NCBI GenBank assembly: GCA_002359315.1
Contig: DEMS01000018.1
Coordinates: 788 to 55,166 of the forward strand
Reading direction: 5' to 3'
From: Bacteroidetes bacterium UBA2664
GTDB taxonomy: Bacteria; Bacteroidota; Rhodothermia; Balneolales; Balneolaceae
DNA length: 54,379 nucleotides
Both the position numbers and the translations under genes were made by a program. Shown here piece after piece: positions 1 to 7,953 of the stretch. Numbering within the stretch: position 1 is the stretch's first letter; every line of letters starts with the position of its first letter. The notes under the pieces were generated by a model. That model worked only from the letters and a program-made list of their open reading frames with translations. It searched no databases and had not been told where the DNA came from.

Positions 1-16
1 AATCCCGTACGCGGTA
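1..16 (+). tRNA. 3' end of a tRNA-Glu gene cut by the window start, or a copy of its 3' end
   Basis: The first bases are identical to the last 16 bases of the complete tRNA-Glu at 187-259 (T-stem 3' strand, acceptor 3' strand, discriminator A). The 5' part lies outside the window, so an intact upstream tRNA-Glu and an isolated 3'-end duplicate cannot be told apart. Confidence 0.55.
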
Positions 17-29
17 CAAAAGTTTAAAT

Positions 30-104
30 GGAGCCCGTAGCTCAGTCGGTTAGAGCGCCAGGTTGTGGCCCTGGAGGCCGTGGGTTCAATTCCCATCGGG
101 CTCC
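30..104 (+). tRNA. tRNA-His (anticodon GTG)
   Basis: The cloverleaf reads cleanly: acceptor GAGCCCG (31-37) pairs with CGGGCTC (97-103), followed by a D-arm beginning TAGCTCAG, an anticodon loop with GTG, and the T-arm GTGGG-TTCAATT-CCCAT. Base 30 is G and base 104 is C, which gives the extra G-1:C73 pair that is the histidine identity element. CCA does not appear to be encoded. Confidence 0.97.
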
Positions 105-186
105 CATTTATTAGTTCAGACTATTCGTCATTAGTCATTAGAATTCATTTCTGTTTTATCAAGATTTGGCAAAATGTAATATAAAT

Positions 187-259
187 GCCGCGTTCGTCTA
201 GGGGTCTAGGACGCCGCCCTTTCACGGCGGTAGCACGGGTTCAAATCCCGTACGCGGTA
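187..259 (+). tRNA. tRNA-Glu (anticodon TTC)
   Basis: Acceptor GCCGCGT (187-193) pairs with ACGCGGT (252-258) with a terminal G-U wobble. The anticodon stem CCGCC/GGCGG encloses a loop carrying TTC. The T-arm is ACGGG-TTCAAAT-CCCGT. CCA is not encoded. Its last 23 bases recur at 359-381. Confidence 0.97.
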
Positions 260-341
260 CTTTTATCGATTTGCTTCTATTTGGAGTACACTTCACTTGC
301 TGGATCTTTTTTTTGAATTGTAACTCACAGGCTTTGGTCTT

Positions 342-358
342 GCGAAGCAGTGCTTCGC
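342..358 (+). repeat. perfect 7-bp hairpin abutting the tRNA-Glu 3'-end copy
   Basis: GCGAAGC (342-348), loop AGT, GCTTCGC (352-358). It ends immediately before the orphan tRNA 3' end. There is no T-tract directly after it, so it is not an obvious terminator. It could be part of an attachment site or a remnant of an RNA processing element. Confidence 0.5.
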
Positions 359-383
359 GGTTCAAATCCCGTACGCGGTACCA
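359..383 (+). repeat. orphan copy of the tRNA-Glu 3' end
   Basis: A 23-base direct repeat of the tRNA-Glu 3' terminus (238-260) recurs at 359-381, followed by CCA. There is no matching tRNA 5' half upstream, and the T-stem is broken because only its two inner pairs remain. Isolated tRNA 3' ends are the usual footprint of tRNA-targeting site-specific integration. No integrase lies nearby, so this would be a decayed scar. A deleted tRNA copy is the alternative. Confidence 0.6.
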
Positions 384-402
384 ACTCTTAGCTGATTAAA
401 TT

Positions 403-573
403 TCATTCAATTTTCTCATTGTCTTCATCTTCACCCGGCTCACTCTTCGCATTCCGGAACTCTTTAACAGATTGTCCGATTGTCCGGGCTATTCCGGGTA
501 TGCGTTTCGCTCCAAAAAAAAGAAGGATAATCAGAACAATCAATGTCCATTCAATAATACCAAGTGATCCCAT
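403..573 (-). CDS. tatA: Sec-independent protein translocase subunit TatA (56 aa)
   Basis: This short gene reads MGSLGIIEWTLIVLIILLFF at its N-terminus, a single membrane helix, then the FGAKRIPG hinge, the amphipathic stretch IARTIGQSVKEFRN and a short acidic tail ending NEKIE. That is the standard TatA layout: a helix that oligomerises into the protein-conducting assembly for folded, twin-arginine cargo. It is short for the family, mainly because of the small tail. ATG is at 571-573 and TGA at 403-405. It starts 28 bases after the BASS transporter stop on the same strand, and a Tat-signal enzyme lies just upstream of that, so it is probably the last gene of the operon. TatC is not in the window. 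Confidence 0.92.
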   Translation of the reverse strand: MGSLGIIEWTLIVLIILLFFGAKRIPGIARTIGQSVKEFRNAKSEPGEDEDNEKIE

Positions 574-601
574 ACAATTACCTAACCCTGTTTTTATTGA
601 T

Positions 602-1747
602 TCATTTATCAGAGAATTTCTGATGGTTTAATACTTTCTCAGTAACATTATTCTCTTCTAAATTTTCATTTTTTAATGCTTTTCGTCGCCACCAATTTGC
701 CAATGTTGATCCTGAAATATTCATCCATGGGCCAAAAACGGCTGGAGCCAAACCCACGGTAGCAATCTTACCCATTTCAGCGGCAAGTCCGGAAGCCATC
801 CCACCATTCTGCATTCCCACTTCCAGTGCAATAGTCCGACAGGAATTTTCGTCCATTCCCATCAGTCGTCCACCCCAATATCCAAACAGATAGCCTAATG
901 CATTATGAATAATAGCAGCCAAAATCAGCAATAATCCAATGGATACAAGTGAATCCCTGCCCGCAGCAGTAATTACAGTTATAATTACGGCAATACCAAC
1001 CATCGAAATAACCGGCATTATATCATCCAGCCATTTTAATTTCCCATGCAAAAAGTGATTAAATATGAGCCCGAGGACAATGGGAAAAATAATCATATTC
1101 AAAATGCTCATCATCATTGCAATAGCATCGATTGGAACAAATTGGCCTGCGAGTAACTCCATCAATAGTGGTGTCATAAATGGTGATATCATTGTAGCAA
1201 CTGCAGTAAGCGTGATTGACAATGCTAAATCCGATTCTGCAATAAATGCCATTACATTTGAAGCAACACCACCGGGACAAGAACCAATTAGAACAATACC
1301 TGCTGCAATTTCGGCAGTAAATCCAAATGATAAAGCAATACTGATACCAACGATTGGCATGATAGTAAACTGACATAAAATTCCAACTAATACACCTTTT
1401 GGCCTTTTCATTACACCGGTGAAATCCTTCAGACTCAGCTGTGTACCCATCCCAAACATAATAAGCTGAATCAAGGGTACAATGAATATCGCGGTATTAA
1501 TTCCGCCCACATTTGTCACTAGTTCGGGATAAAACATCGCAAAAGATACCGACGCAAAGATCCAGATAGAGAAAGCAAAGGATTTGAATAGCGTATTAGT
1601 TCCTCTTACACCCAACGCCAGAAACACAAACATGGCAATAATAAGAGGCCCATAGACAGAAGCACTATAGCCAACCAATAGAAAAATAACTGCAAATAGT
1701 AAACAGAGTAAGCTTAAACTTAATAATGATTTATAGAAAATATTCAT
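602..1747 (-). CDS. bile acid:sodium symporter (BASS/SBF) family transporter (381 aa)
   Basis: Polytopic inner-membrane protein with about ten helices. It belongs to the BASS family of sodium-coupled carriers for organic anions such as bile acids, pyruvate and related acids. Family signatures are visible: GSCPGGVASN near residues 155-164 and EVGMQNGG near 309-316, both in the broken-helix region that binds sodium and substrate. I chose ATG at 1745-1747 rather than an upstream in-frame ATG at 1769-1771, because GGAG lies about eight bases before it and the upstream gene stops only two bases earlier (stop at 1750-1752). It sits between an exported enolase-superfamily enzyme and tatA in one operon, which suggests it imports a product of the neighbouring exported enzymes. 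The substrate cannot be read from sequence. Confidence 0.9.
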   Translation of the reverse strand: MNIFYKSLLSLSLLCLLFAVIFLLVGYSASVYGPLIIAMFVFLALGVRGTNTLFKSFAFSIWIFASVSFAMFYPELVTNVGGINTAIFIVPLIQLIMFGMGTQLSLKDFTGVMKRPKGVLVGILCQFTIMPIVGISIALSFGFTAEIAAGIVLIGSCPGGVASNVMAFIAESDLALSITLTAVATMISPFMTPLLMELLAGQFVPIDAIAMMMSILNMIIFPIVLGLIFNHFLHGKLKWLDDIMPVISMVGIAVIITVITAAGRDSLVSIGLLLILAAIIHNALGYLFGYWGGRLMGMDENSCRTIALEVGMQNGGMASGLAAEMGKIATVGLAPAVFGPWMNISGSTLANWWRRKALKNENLEENNVTEKVLNHQKFSDK

Positions 1748-1749
1748 AA

Positions 1750-3162
1750 CTAACTCCACAGACGATCCCATGACCGGATCTCATTCCATTCCGGAGTTGG
1801 CTCGAAAAACCCGGCTCCTTCAATCAGGCTATCCTTCACAACATCCATATTCAGATCAACTCCCAATCCCGGTTTTTCAGGTACCGTAGCGTAACCCTGA
1901 TCAAATATCATTTTGGGATCACCATCATACATATCATACCAGCGTTGCAGCCCAACAGAATGGTGCTCCAGTGTGTTAAAATTTTGTGTAGCTGCTGCGA
2001 TATGTACCGAAGCTAAAAATCCAATGGGTGATCCTGCAAAGTGCAGGTTCATAGATATTCCGGCATTTTGCGCATAATCTCCGATTTTTTTGGTACCTAT
2101 AATACCGGATGAACCAGGATCAGGATGGATAAGGTCAACTGCTCTCTTATCAATCAGTGGCTTACAACCTTCCCATGTACCGATATCTTCACCTGTTTGA
2201 GTGGGTGTTGTGGTTGCGTCAGTAACCTGTTTCCAGAGGTCAGTCCATTTCCAGGCCAATATATCTTCTGCATAGGCAATAGTATAAGGTTCTAGCATAC
2301 GGCAAATTTTAATCGCTTCATTAACTCCGAAATGACCAAAATGATCAATGCCCAATGAGATATCATAACCAACATACTCACGCATCACTTTAACATACTC
2401 TTCCATCAGCTCAAGCCCTTTTTCAGTGATTTGAATTCGAGTAAAAGGGTGATCTATCTGTCCATATTGCCCGGGTGTGCTCGAATACTGGCTTTGAAGT
2501 CTGTGTTCCCCAAATGGTGCATGTGATTTTGAATTTACAAGTGTGCCCTCAGTTCGTGAAAGCAGTTCAATTCCAATATCCATTTTTAAGGCAGTATATC
2601 CGGCATCCACACGAGTTTCTTTCATACGGCGTGCAAATACATGCGGATTCGTAGCTCCTGCTGTATCAGCATATAATTGAATTTTATCACGATATTTCCC
2701 ACCAAGCATCTGATAAACGGGCACTCCATAAACTTTACCGACAATGTCCCAAAGGGCCATTTCAACACCTGAAACGCCGCCGCCCTGACGCCCCTCTCCT
2801 CTGAATTGTTCAATTTCTCTTAATATTTTTTCTACATTACAAGGATTCTTACCTAATATCCGGCTTTTAAGCATCAATGCGTATTCTTTAGCCCCGCCAT
2901 CCCTTACTTCACCCCAGCCGGATATACCCTGGTTTGTATCTATGCGAATAATAGGAACCCTAAAAGGTATGCCCGTTACTTCAGCTATTCTCATATCGGT
3001 AATCTCTAATTCAGATGGTGAAGAGTACCTATTCACTTTTGAACTTATATGTTCAACTTGTTCTTCTATCGGGGCCATGGCCATTGTTCCCAAACTTAAC
3101 CCAGCCAAACCGGCTGTTTTAATAAAACTTCTGCGGCCATTGTCAGATTTTTTTTTATTCAT
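1750..3162 (-). CDS. Tat-exported enolase-superfamily (mandelate racemase/acid-sugar dehydratase-like) enzyme (470 aa)
   Basis: The N-terminus carries a twin-arginine signal (RRSFIK at 10-15, then a hydrophobic stretch ending MAMA near 30), so the folded enzyme should reach the periplasm. The rest is the two-domain enolase-superfamily fold: an N-terminal capping domain to about 140, then a barrel. Candidate catalytic and metal residues are K193 (ALKMD), D273 (GIDHFGHFG), E299 (YAED), E325 (TGED), D348 (HPDPG) and H374 (NLHFAGSP). This set fits proton abstraction next to a carboxylate with Mg2+, as in sugar-acid dehydratases. An insertion of roughly 45 residues (about 200-245) separates the K motif from the first metal ligand. 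The exact substrate is unknown. It lies directly upstream of the BASS transporter. Confidence 0.87.
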   Translation of the reverse strand: MNKKKSDNGRRSFIKTAGLAGLSLGTMAMAPIEEQVEHISSKVNRYSSPSELEITDMRIAEVTGIPFRVPIIRIDTNQGISGWGEVRDGGAKEYALMLKSRILGKNPCNVEKILREIEQFRGEGRQGGGVSGVEMALWDIVGKVYGVPVYQMLGGKYRDKIQLYADTAGATNPHVFARRMKETRVDAGYTALKMDIGIELLSRTEGTLVNSKSHAPFGEHRLQSQYSSTPGQYGQIDHPFTRIQITEKGLELMEEYVKVMREYVGYDISLGIDHFGHFGVNEAIKICRMLEPYTIAYAEDILAWKWTDLWKQVTDATTTPTQTGEDIGTWEGCKPLIDKRAVDLIHPDPGSSGIIGTKKIGDYAQNAGISMNLHFAGSPIGFLASVHIAAATQNFNTLEHHSVGLQRWYDMYDGDPKMIFDQGYATVPEKPGLGVDLNMDVVKDSLIEGAGFFEPTPEWNEIRSWDRLWS

Positions 3163-3264
3163 AATGAGTATATTTATTCATTTGAGATATTTACATGATC
3201 AAAAAGTAATGATATTTGGAAATATTGGTCTTTATAATAATGTGTACTATTTGCTGAATTTTTG

Positions 3265-4251
3265 TTAATCAATCCACTCCCGCCAATTGCGTGACTTTAT
3301 TTCCACTAGCTTGTCTAATGTTTCATATCCTACACCATTTTCTTCATTCAGTCTTGTACGGTTATTTTCTACCCAATTATAAAAATCTTCATTTATTGCA
3401 TCAGTCCACTCTGTCCCATAGGTTTGATTGAGAGTGTACACTCCCTCCCTTATTCGCTGAATCCTGAAGATATCTGTCAACCGGGTTACTTCAGAATCTA
3501 CAACAACATTTTCAGCCAGATGAGGTGGTATAAAAAGTACCCCTGTTTCCACAGCTAACACTACATCTCCAGGTAAAACCACAGCCTCACCAATGCGGGT
3601 AACACCGTTAATGCTAATCAAAGTCATTTCACGAATGAATGATGGATGCCACCCTTTTACCCATGCATTGAACCCATCGATCTGTCTCAGTCCGTCGAGA
3701 TCGCGAGCCGAACCATAAAATATCGCACCGTTACCCGAATTACTATATATGGCCTGACCCAGATTATTACCAATGAGTGTTCCATCTTTTATCTTCCCAA
3801 AGCCATCTGCTACATAAACATCACCCTGTTCTAACATATAAATGGGATATTGATTCATGCCGCCGCCAAGCCCAAGGCCTCTGCCAATCTCATGCATTCG
3901 GTCAGACAGCTCCGGACTATCCGGAACAAAGGTAGCAGTTAATGCCCTTCCTACCAGGATCCGGTCGGGATTCATAATCTCCCAGTCCCCTTCAAATTTA
4001 TTATGATATCCTGCAGCTTGAATGGTGCCCCAGGCTTCTTCCAGACCTACATATTTCATACGTTCAAGAATTTCATCTGAAACTATGGGTCTACCGTATT
4101 GATCGCGTTCGCCTTCCCATTCCTGGGTATAGAATTCTACTTGTTCTGCCGGTACCAATTGAGCTTGAGCCAGGCTATTTTCGGCAACAATTACGTACGT
4201 GAACATAAAAACAGTTAATAAAAATATAATTCTGATGTGTTGACAAGCCAT
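3265..4251 (-). CDS. exported RraA/HMG-aldolase-like protein (328 aa)
   Basis: The N-terminus has a Sec signal (hydrophobic 8-23, AXA-like site SLAQA at 26-30). The body matches the RraA fold used by 4-hydroxy-4-methyl-2-oxoglutarate aldolases and the RNase E inhibitor RraA. It has a glycine-rich DGTLIGNNLGQAI segment (156-168) and, after it, the conserved GSARDLDGL with R183-D184, the pair that holds pyruvate and metal in the aldolases. A signal peptide argues against RNase E regulation and for an extracytoplasmic retro-aldol or decarboxylase-type reaction. Gaps to the co-oriented neighbours are about 100-117 bases, so it may share regulation with the sulfatases and the enolase-superfamily gene without being tightly cotranscribed. 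Confidence 0.82.
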   Translation of the reverse strand: MACQHIRIIFLLTVFMFTYVIVAENSLAQAQLVPAEQVEFYTQEWEGERDQYGRPIVSDEILERMKYVGLEEAWGTIQAAGYHNKFEGDWEIMNPDRILVGRALTATFVPDSPELSDRMHEIGRGLGLGGGMNQYPIYMLEQGDVYVADGFGKIKDGTLIGNNLGQAIYSNSGNGAIFYGSARDLDGLRQIDGFNAWVKGWHPSFIREMTLISINGVTRIGEAVVLPGDVVLAVETGVLFIPPHLAENVVVDSEVTRLTDIFRIQRIREGVYTLNQTYGTEWTDAINEDFYNWVENNRTRLNEENGVGYETLDKLVEIKSRNWREWID

Positions 4252-4368
4252 AATTTTTTAGTTTTAAATGGTTAGTATTCAGTTTCATAAAACAGATGTT
4301 AAGGTTGATTCACTAATAACGGTACGAACAATGATGAAAAGAGAAATTGATCTTTAAATATCTCATTC

Positions 4369-5829
4369 TTAATACCGTTTTCGCTCATCTTGCTGTCCGG
4401 GAGATGGACGTCGGAATTTTACATCTGTGGCACCATTCTCTTCAAAAATATCAAACATCCGGTTCCGCATTCGGTTTACACGGTCCCGGTGTTCAGGCAT
4501 ATCCACCAAATTCACCATTTCAAAGGGATCGGTTTTTAAGTCATATAATTCATTTTTATCCCATACACCATGGTAGTAGATATATTTATACCGGTCGTCG
4601 CGAATTGCATAGGTGGTTGGAGTGTGAGGAAAAGAGTTTTCCCAGAAATATTGATAGACGAATTCTTCTCTCCAATTGTCAATCGATTCACCGGCTAACA
4701 GTGGCACGAATGAAATTCCATCTATAATATGATTCTGTGGCATCGAACCCCCTGCAAGATCCAGTATCGTCGGTGTTATATCGATGTTCAATACATTTTC
4801 TTCAATCACCCTGCCTGGTTCAATAAATCCAGGTGACCAAGCCAGCATCGGAACCCGCATTGACTCTTCGTAAGCCTGTCTTTTATCAATCAAACCGTGT
4901 TCTCCCAGCATAAAACCGTTATCACCCATATAGATCACAAGCGTTTCGTCGGCGAGACCTTTTTCTTCCAGAAAATTCAATACACGCTCAATACTCTCAT
5001 CAACAGCCATCAGGGATTCACTGTAACGTACAATGATCTCATCCAAACTTTGGGGATGGTCATCCCTGCCGTGATACATATGCTCGACTCCATGCCAACT
5101 GTATCGCTGTTCGTATACCCAATTGGGTTTCCCCTCATAATTCCGGTCAATATTTTTCATCGATTGTGGTTTTACAATACGCGCATCTGCATACATCCCC
5201 TCGTGACGTTTTGCCGGATCAAATTCGGCATGAACGGCTTTATGAGAAAGGTAGGCAAAAAACGGCTGGCTGGTGTCAATACTATCCAGCCACTCCAATG
5301 TGTAATCAGTCATTAAATCAGTGATATAACCCTCATATTGCTGCCGCTGGCCATCTATATTCAATGTTGGGTTGAAGTAAACACCCTGACCCGGAAAACT
5401 GACCCATCGATCAAATCCCGGTTTAGGGTTATCATGGTCGTGGCCAATATGCCATTTACCAAAGTATCCGGTTTGATAACCCGCTTTCTGCAGTGCCTCA
5501 GAAAACAGTGGTATACCTTCAGGCATCATATTATTATTATCAACTACCCCGTGGCGAAACGGATACTGACCGGTGAGTATGGATGCCCGGCTCGGTGAGC
5601 ATAACGAAGTGCTGACAAATGCATTTGCCAGATGTGCACCCTCTTCAGCCATACGATCCATTGCCGGGGTCTTGAGAAAATCCGGGCTGTTGGGATGAAA
5701 ACCCATATAGTCATACCTGTGGTCATCTGCCAGGATAAAAATCACATTTTTAGGTTGAGAAAATGCAGTTGAAGCTCCCAACAGAAACAAAACTGCACAG
5801 GTTAATACCGTTTGAATTGTATCACGCAT
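4369..5829 (-). CDS. secreted S1 family sulfatase (486 aa)
   Basis: Formylglycine-dependent sulfatase that hydrolyses sulfate esters in the periplasm. It has a signal peptide ending near TAFSQ (21-25), metal-binding DD at 35-36 (ILADDHRYD), and the maturation motif C77-S-P-S-R81, whose cysteine must be oxidised to formylglycine. A second metal site is seen in YMGDNGFMLGEHG. The C-terminal part (LYDLKTDPFEMVNL) is the usual sulfatase subdomain. Its closest look is to N-acetylglucosamine-6-sulfatase or heparan-type S1 enzymes, but the substrate cannot be fixed. It follows a second sulfatase on the same strand. No formylglycine-generating enzyme is encoded in the window. Confidence 0.92.
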   Translation of the reverse strand: MRDTIQTVLTCAVLFLLGASTAFSQPKNVIFILADDHRYDYMGFHPNSPDFLKTPAMDRMAEEGAHLANAFVSTSLCSPSRASILTGQYPFRHGVVDNNNMMPEGIPLFSEALQKAGYQTGYFGKWHIGHDHDNPKPGFDRWVSFPGQGVYFNPTLNIDGQRQQYEGYITDLMTDYTLEWLDSIDTSQPFFAYLSHKAVHAEFDPAKRHEGMYADARIVKPQSMKNIDRNYEGKPNWVYEQRYSWHGVEHMYHGRDDHPQSLDEIIVRYSESLMAVDESIERVLNFLEEKGLADETLVIYMGDNGFMLGEHGLIDKRQAYEESMRVPMLAWSPGFIEPGRVIEENVLNIDITPTILDLAGGSMPQNHIIDGISFVPLLAGESIDNWREEFVYQYFWENSFPHTPTTYAIRDDRYKYIYYHGVWDKNELYDLKTDPFEMVNLVDMPEHRDRVNRMRNRMFDIFEENGATDVKFRRPSPGQQDERKRY

Positions 5830-6013
5830 ATATTATTGGCCAAGTTATGGTTTCATTCATCAAGTCGTTTGTATTTTAATCTAGTCATCATCAAATTATT
5901 CGTGAAATCAAATCTCATTTTTATAGCACCTCAATTTTTCAGGAAACCGGATACATGCCATGAATACCATCAATAATTTATTGGCTTCACAAAAACATCA
6001 GAGAACTCTCAGT

Positions 6014-7429
6014 TCACCACTCAAAAAATTTTGCCTTATGTTCTTCAGCAAACCTGATTAATTCATTCGCAATCTCGGGGTAATCGGCAATCACATTTAC
6101 CTTTTCGTAGGGATCATGAATCATATCAAACAATGAAAGTTCGATTTCATCCTGCTGATAGATCCCCGGAATCCCATCTCTACCCCCTACCGGACTGGTT
6201 CTGTAGCTATGAGGAACATGTAATTTCCACTTACCGTCACCACTCATCACTCCCTGAAATTCCGTCCCGTTTGTGAATGAATAATATTTTTGAGGACTTT
6301 TAGCCCCTGACTCCCCTATCATCACATCCCAAACATCCTTACCGTCAATTTCGTACTCAGGTAAAGCTGCACCGGTTAACATTGCAAGGGTAGGCATGAT
6401 ATCGATAGAGTAAAATGCATTATGTGACACAGAATTTTTTTCCAATTTATCAGGATAGGATATAATAAGCGGTGATCGGATTCCCCCATCAAACGAAGTC
6501 CCTTTCCCTTCCCGATAAGGTGTTTGTCCGGAATGATTGGCATAGGATAACCATGGGCCATTATCTGACGTAAAAAGGATGATTGTATTATCTCTTACAT
6601 CATTTTCCTCTAGAGCATTTATAATTTCTCCCACCGACCAGTCTATCTCCATCATCACATCACCATAAAGGCCAACTCCAGATTTTCCTTCAAACTTATC
6701 GCTAACAAACAACGGTACATGCGGCTGTGGATGAGGCACATACAGAAAGAATGGTTCTCCACTGTTTCGGTTAATAAAATCTACTGACTCTTCAGTAAAC
6801 CAGGTGGTGAATTGTTTCTGATGTTCTGCTGTAACAGAATCTATTAATACTTCAGCGTTTTTCCAGTAGTGCATCGGGAACTGTCCCCAGTACTCCGGGT
6901 TTTCAGGGTGTCCGGCCCACATATCATTTGAATACATAATCCCTGCAGACTCGTCAAAACCTCGCTCAGGTGGACGAGTTTCCGGATGGTCTCCCATGTG
7001 CCACTTGCCAAAAAAACCTGTGGTATACCCAACTTTTTGTAGCATTTCTCCCATCGTCACAAATTCAGGGTCAAGCCCACGTTGCCCAGGGGCGTGTGCT
7101 CCAAAAAGCCCGTTACGCTCAGGATAAGTGCCCGTCATCAAGGCTGCCCGCGATGCCGAACATATTGCCTGCGGCACATAAAAATTCATAAATGTACGTC
7201 CTTCCGCAGCCAGTTTCTGCACGTTTGGGGTGGGATAACGGGTTTCAGAAAAAGGTTTGAAATCGGCATAACCGGCATCATCTAAAAAAATTAGAACTAT
7301 GTTGGGTCGCGGGGTTCCAGTGTCTGATATTGCCTGGTCAGAGGATGAACTGCACCCCATCAAATACAAGAAGAATGCCAGAATTAATGTTGCTGAGCTA
7401 ACAGATTTCATCATAAAAAACGAATTCAT
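6014..7429 (-). CDS. lipoprotein sulfatase, arylsulfatase A-like (471 aa)
   Basis: A second S1 sulfatase. The signal ends in a lipobox (LMGC, C26), so the mature enzyme is probably a lipid-anchored envelope protein. Metal-binding DD is at 50-51 (IFLDDAGYAD) and the formylglycine motif is C90-S-A-S-R94, the C-x-A-S-R variant also used by the family. FTSDNGPW and a C-terminal LFDMIHDPYEKVN segment support the call. It is the first gene of the minus-strand block 403-7429, so a promoter in 7430-7953 may drive the set. Two sulfatases with different motifs suggest two sulfate positions on one substrate; this is inference. Confidence 0.92.
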   Translation of the reverse strand: MNSFFMMKSVSSATLILAFFLYLMGCSSSSDQAISDTGTPRPNIVLIFLDDAGYADFKPFSETRYPTPNVQKLAAEGRTFMNFYVPQAICSASRAALMTGTYPERNGLFGAHAPGQRGLDPEFVTMGEMLQKVGYTTGFFGKWHMGDHPETRPPERGFDESAGIMYSNDMWAGHPENPEYWGQFPMHYWKNAEVLIDSVTAEHQKQFTTWFTEESVDFINRNSGEPFFLYVPHPQPHVPLFVSDKFEGKSGVGLYGDVMMEIDWSVGEIINALEENDVRDNTIILFTSDNGPWLSYANHSGQTPYREGKGTSFDGGIRSPLIISYPDKLEKNSVSHNAFYSIDIMPTLAMLTGAALPEYEIDGKDVWDVMIGESGAKSPQKYYSFTNGTEFQGVMSGDGKWKLHVPHSYRTSPVGGRDGIPGIYQQDEIELSLFDMIHDPYEKVNVIADYPEIANELIRFAEEHKAKFFEW

Positions 7430-7953
7430 TATTTAATTTTTCAATCCAGAAACAGTTGGTCTAACCATTTCGAATAAATTGGTGAATTTCCGATTCCCAT
7501 TTAGCAGACATAATCAATGGAGAAATATCCTTCGAAATTCTGGATTTTATACCCTGTAAATCAGCTGCTCACCAATTAAACCCCCTCTTAAAACCTGCTA
7601 TGATTTACACCTGTTTATACACCCAAAGTTTTCAGTAATTTTAATCCATCATCATCATTATATAAAAAATTGATCAAACCTTCTGATTAACCATGGTTAA
7701 TTTGTTTCCTTTCTTATATGTCGGATATCTTCGACACGATGCATATAGCAATCACTCCAGCCTGATATGTTCCACATATTCAAAGTGAATGATGTTGTGA
7801 AATCAAGTTTGATGATCCAATTTTGATTTACTTATTGACATATCCCTTATTGTTTCATATTGTAACAATAGATGTAATCTGCTTTTTAGTAGTAAGTCAT
7901 TGGATTGCCTTTGATAGCACATAATTTAAACTAGAAATTCTGATGCCCGCCTT
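7430..7953. promoter_or_regulatory. 524-base divergent intergenic region
   Basis: No open reading frame of substance is present. It separates the minus-strand sulfatase block from the plus-strand esterase and must hold promoters for both. The only strong signal seen is the promoter with overlapping inverted repeat at 7835-7870. Confidence 0.6.
7835..7870 (+). promoter_or_regulatory. sigma-70-like promoter with overlapping operator-like palindrome
   Basis: TTGACA at 7835-7840, a 17-base spacer, then TATTGT at 7858-7863 form a good -35/-10 pair reading toward the esterase at 7954. A perfect 7-bp inverted repeat, TATTGTT (7848-7854) and AACAATA (7864-7870) with a 9-base spacer, covers the -10 region and could be a repressor site. 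The cognate regulator is unknown. Confidence 0.5.

Noticed and set aside
419..631. 70-codon plus-strand frame
   Set aside because: It is the antisense shadow of tatA (403-573, minus), whose product has clear TatA motifs.
1748..1771. Earlier ATG for the BASS transporter at 1769-1771
   Set aside because: It would overlap the upstream gene and ignore the GGAG placed before the ATG at 1745-1747.
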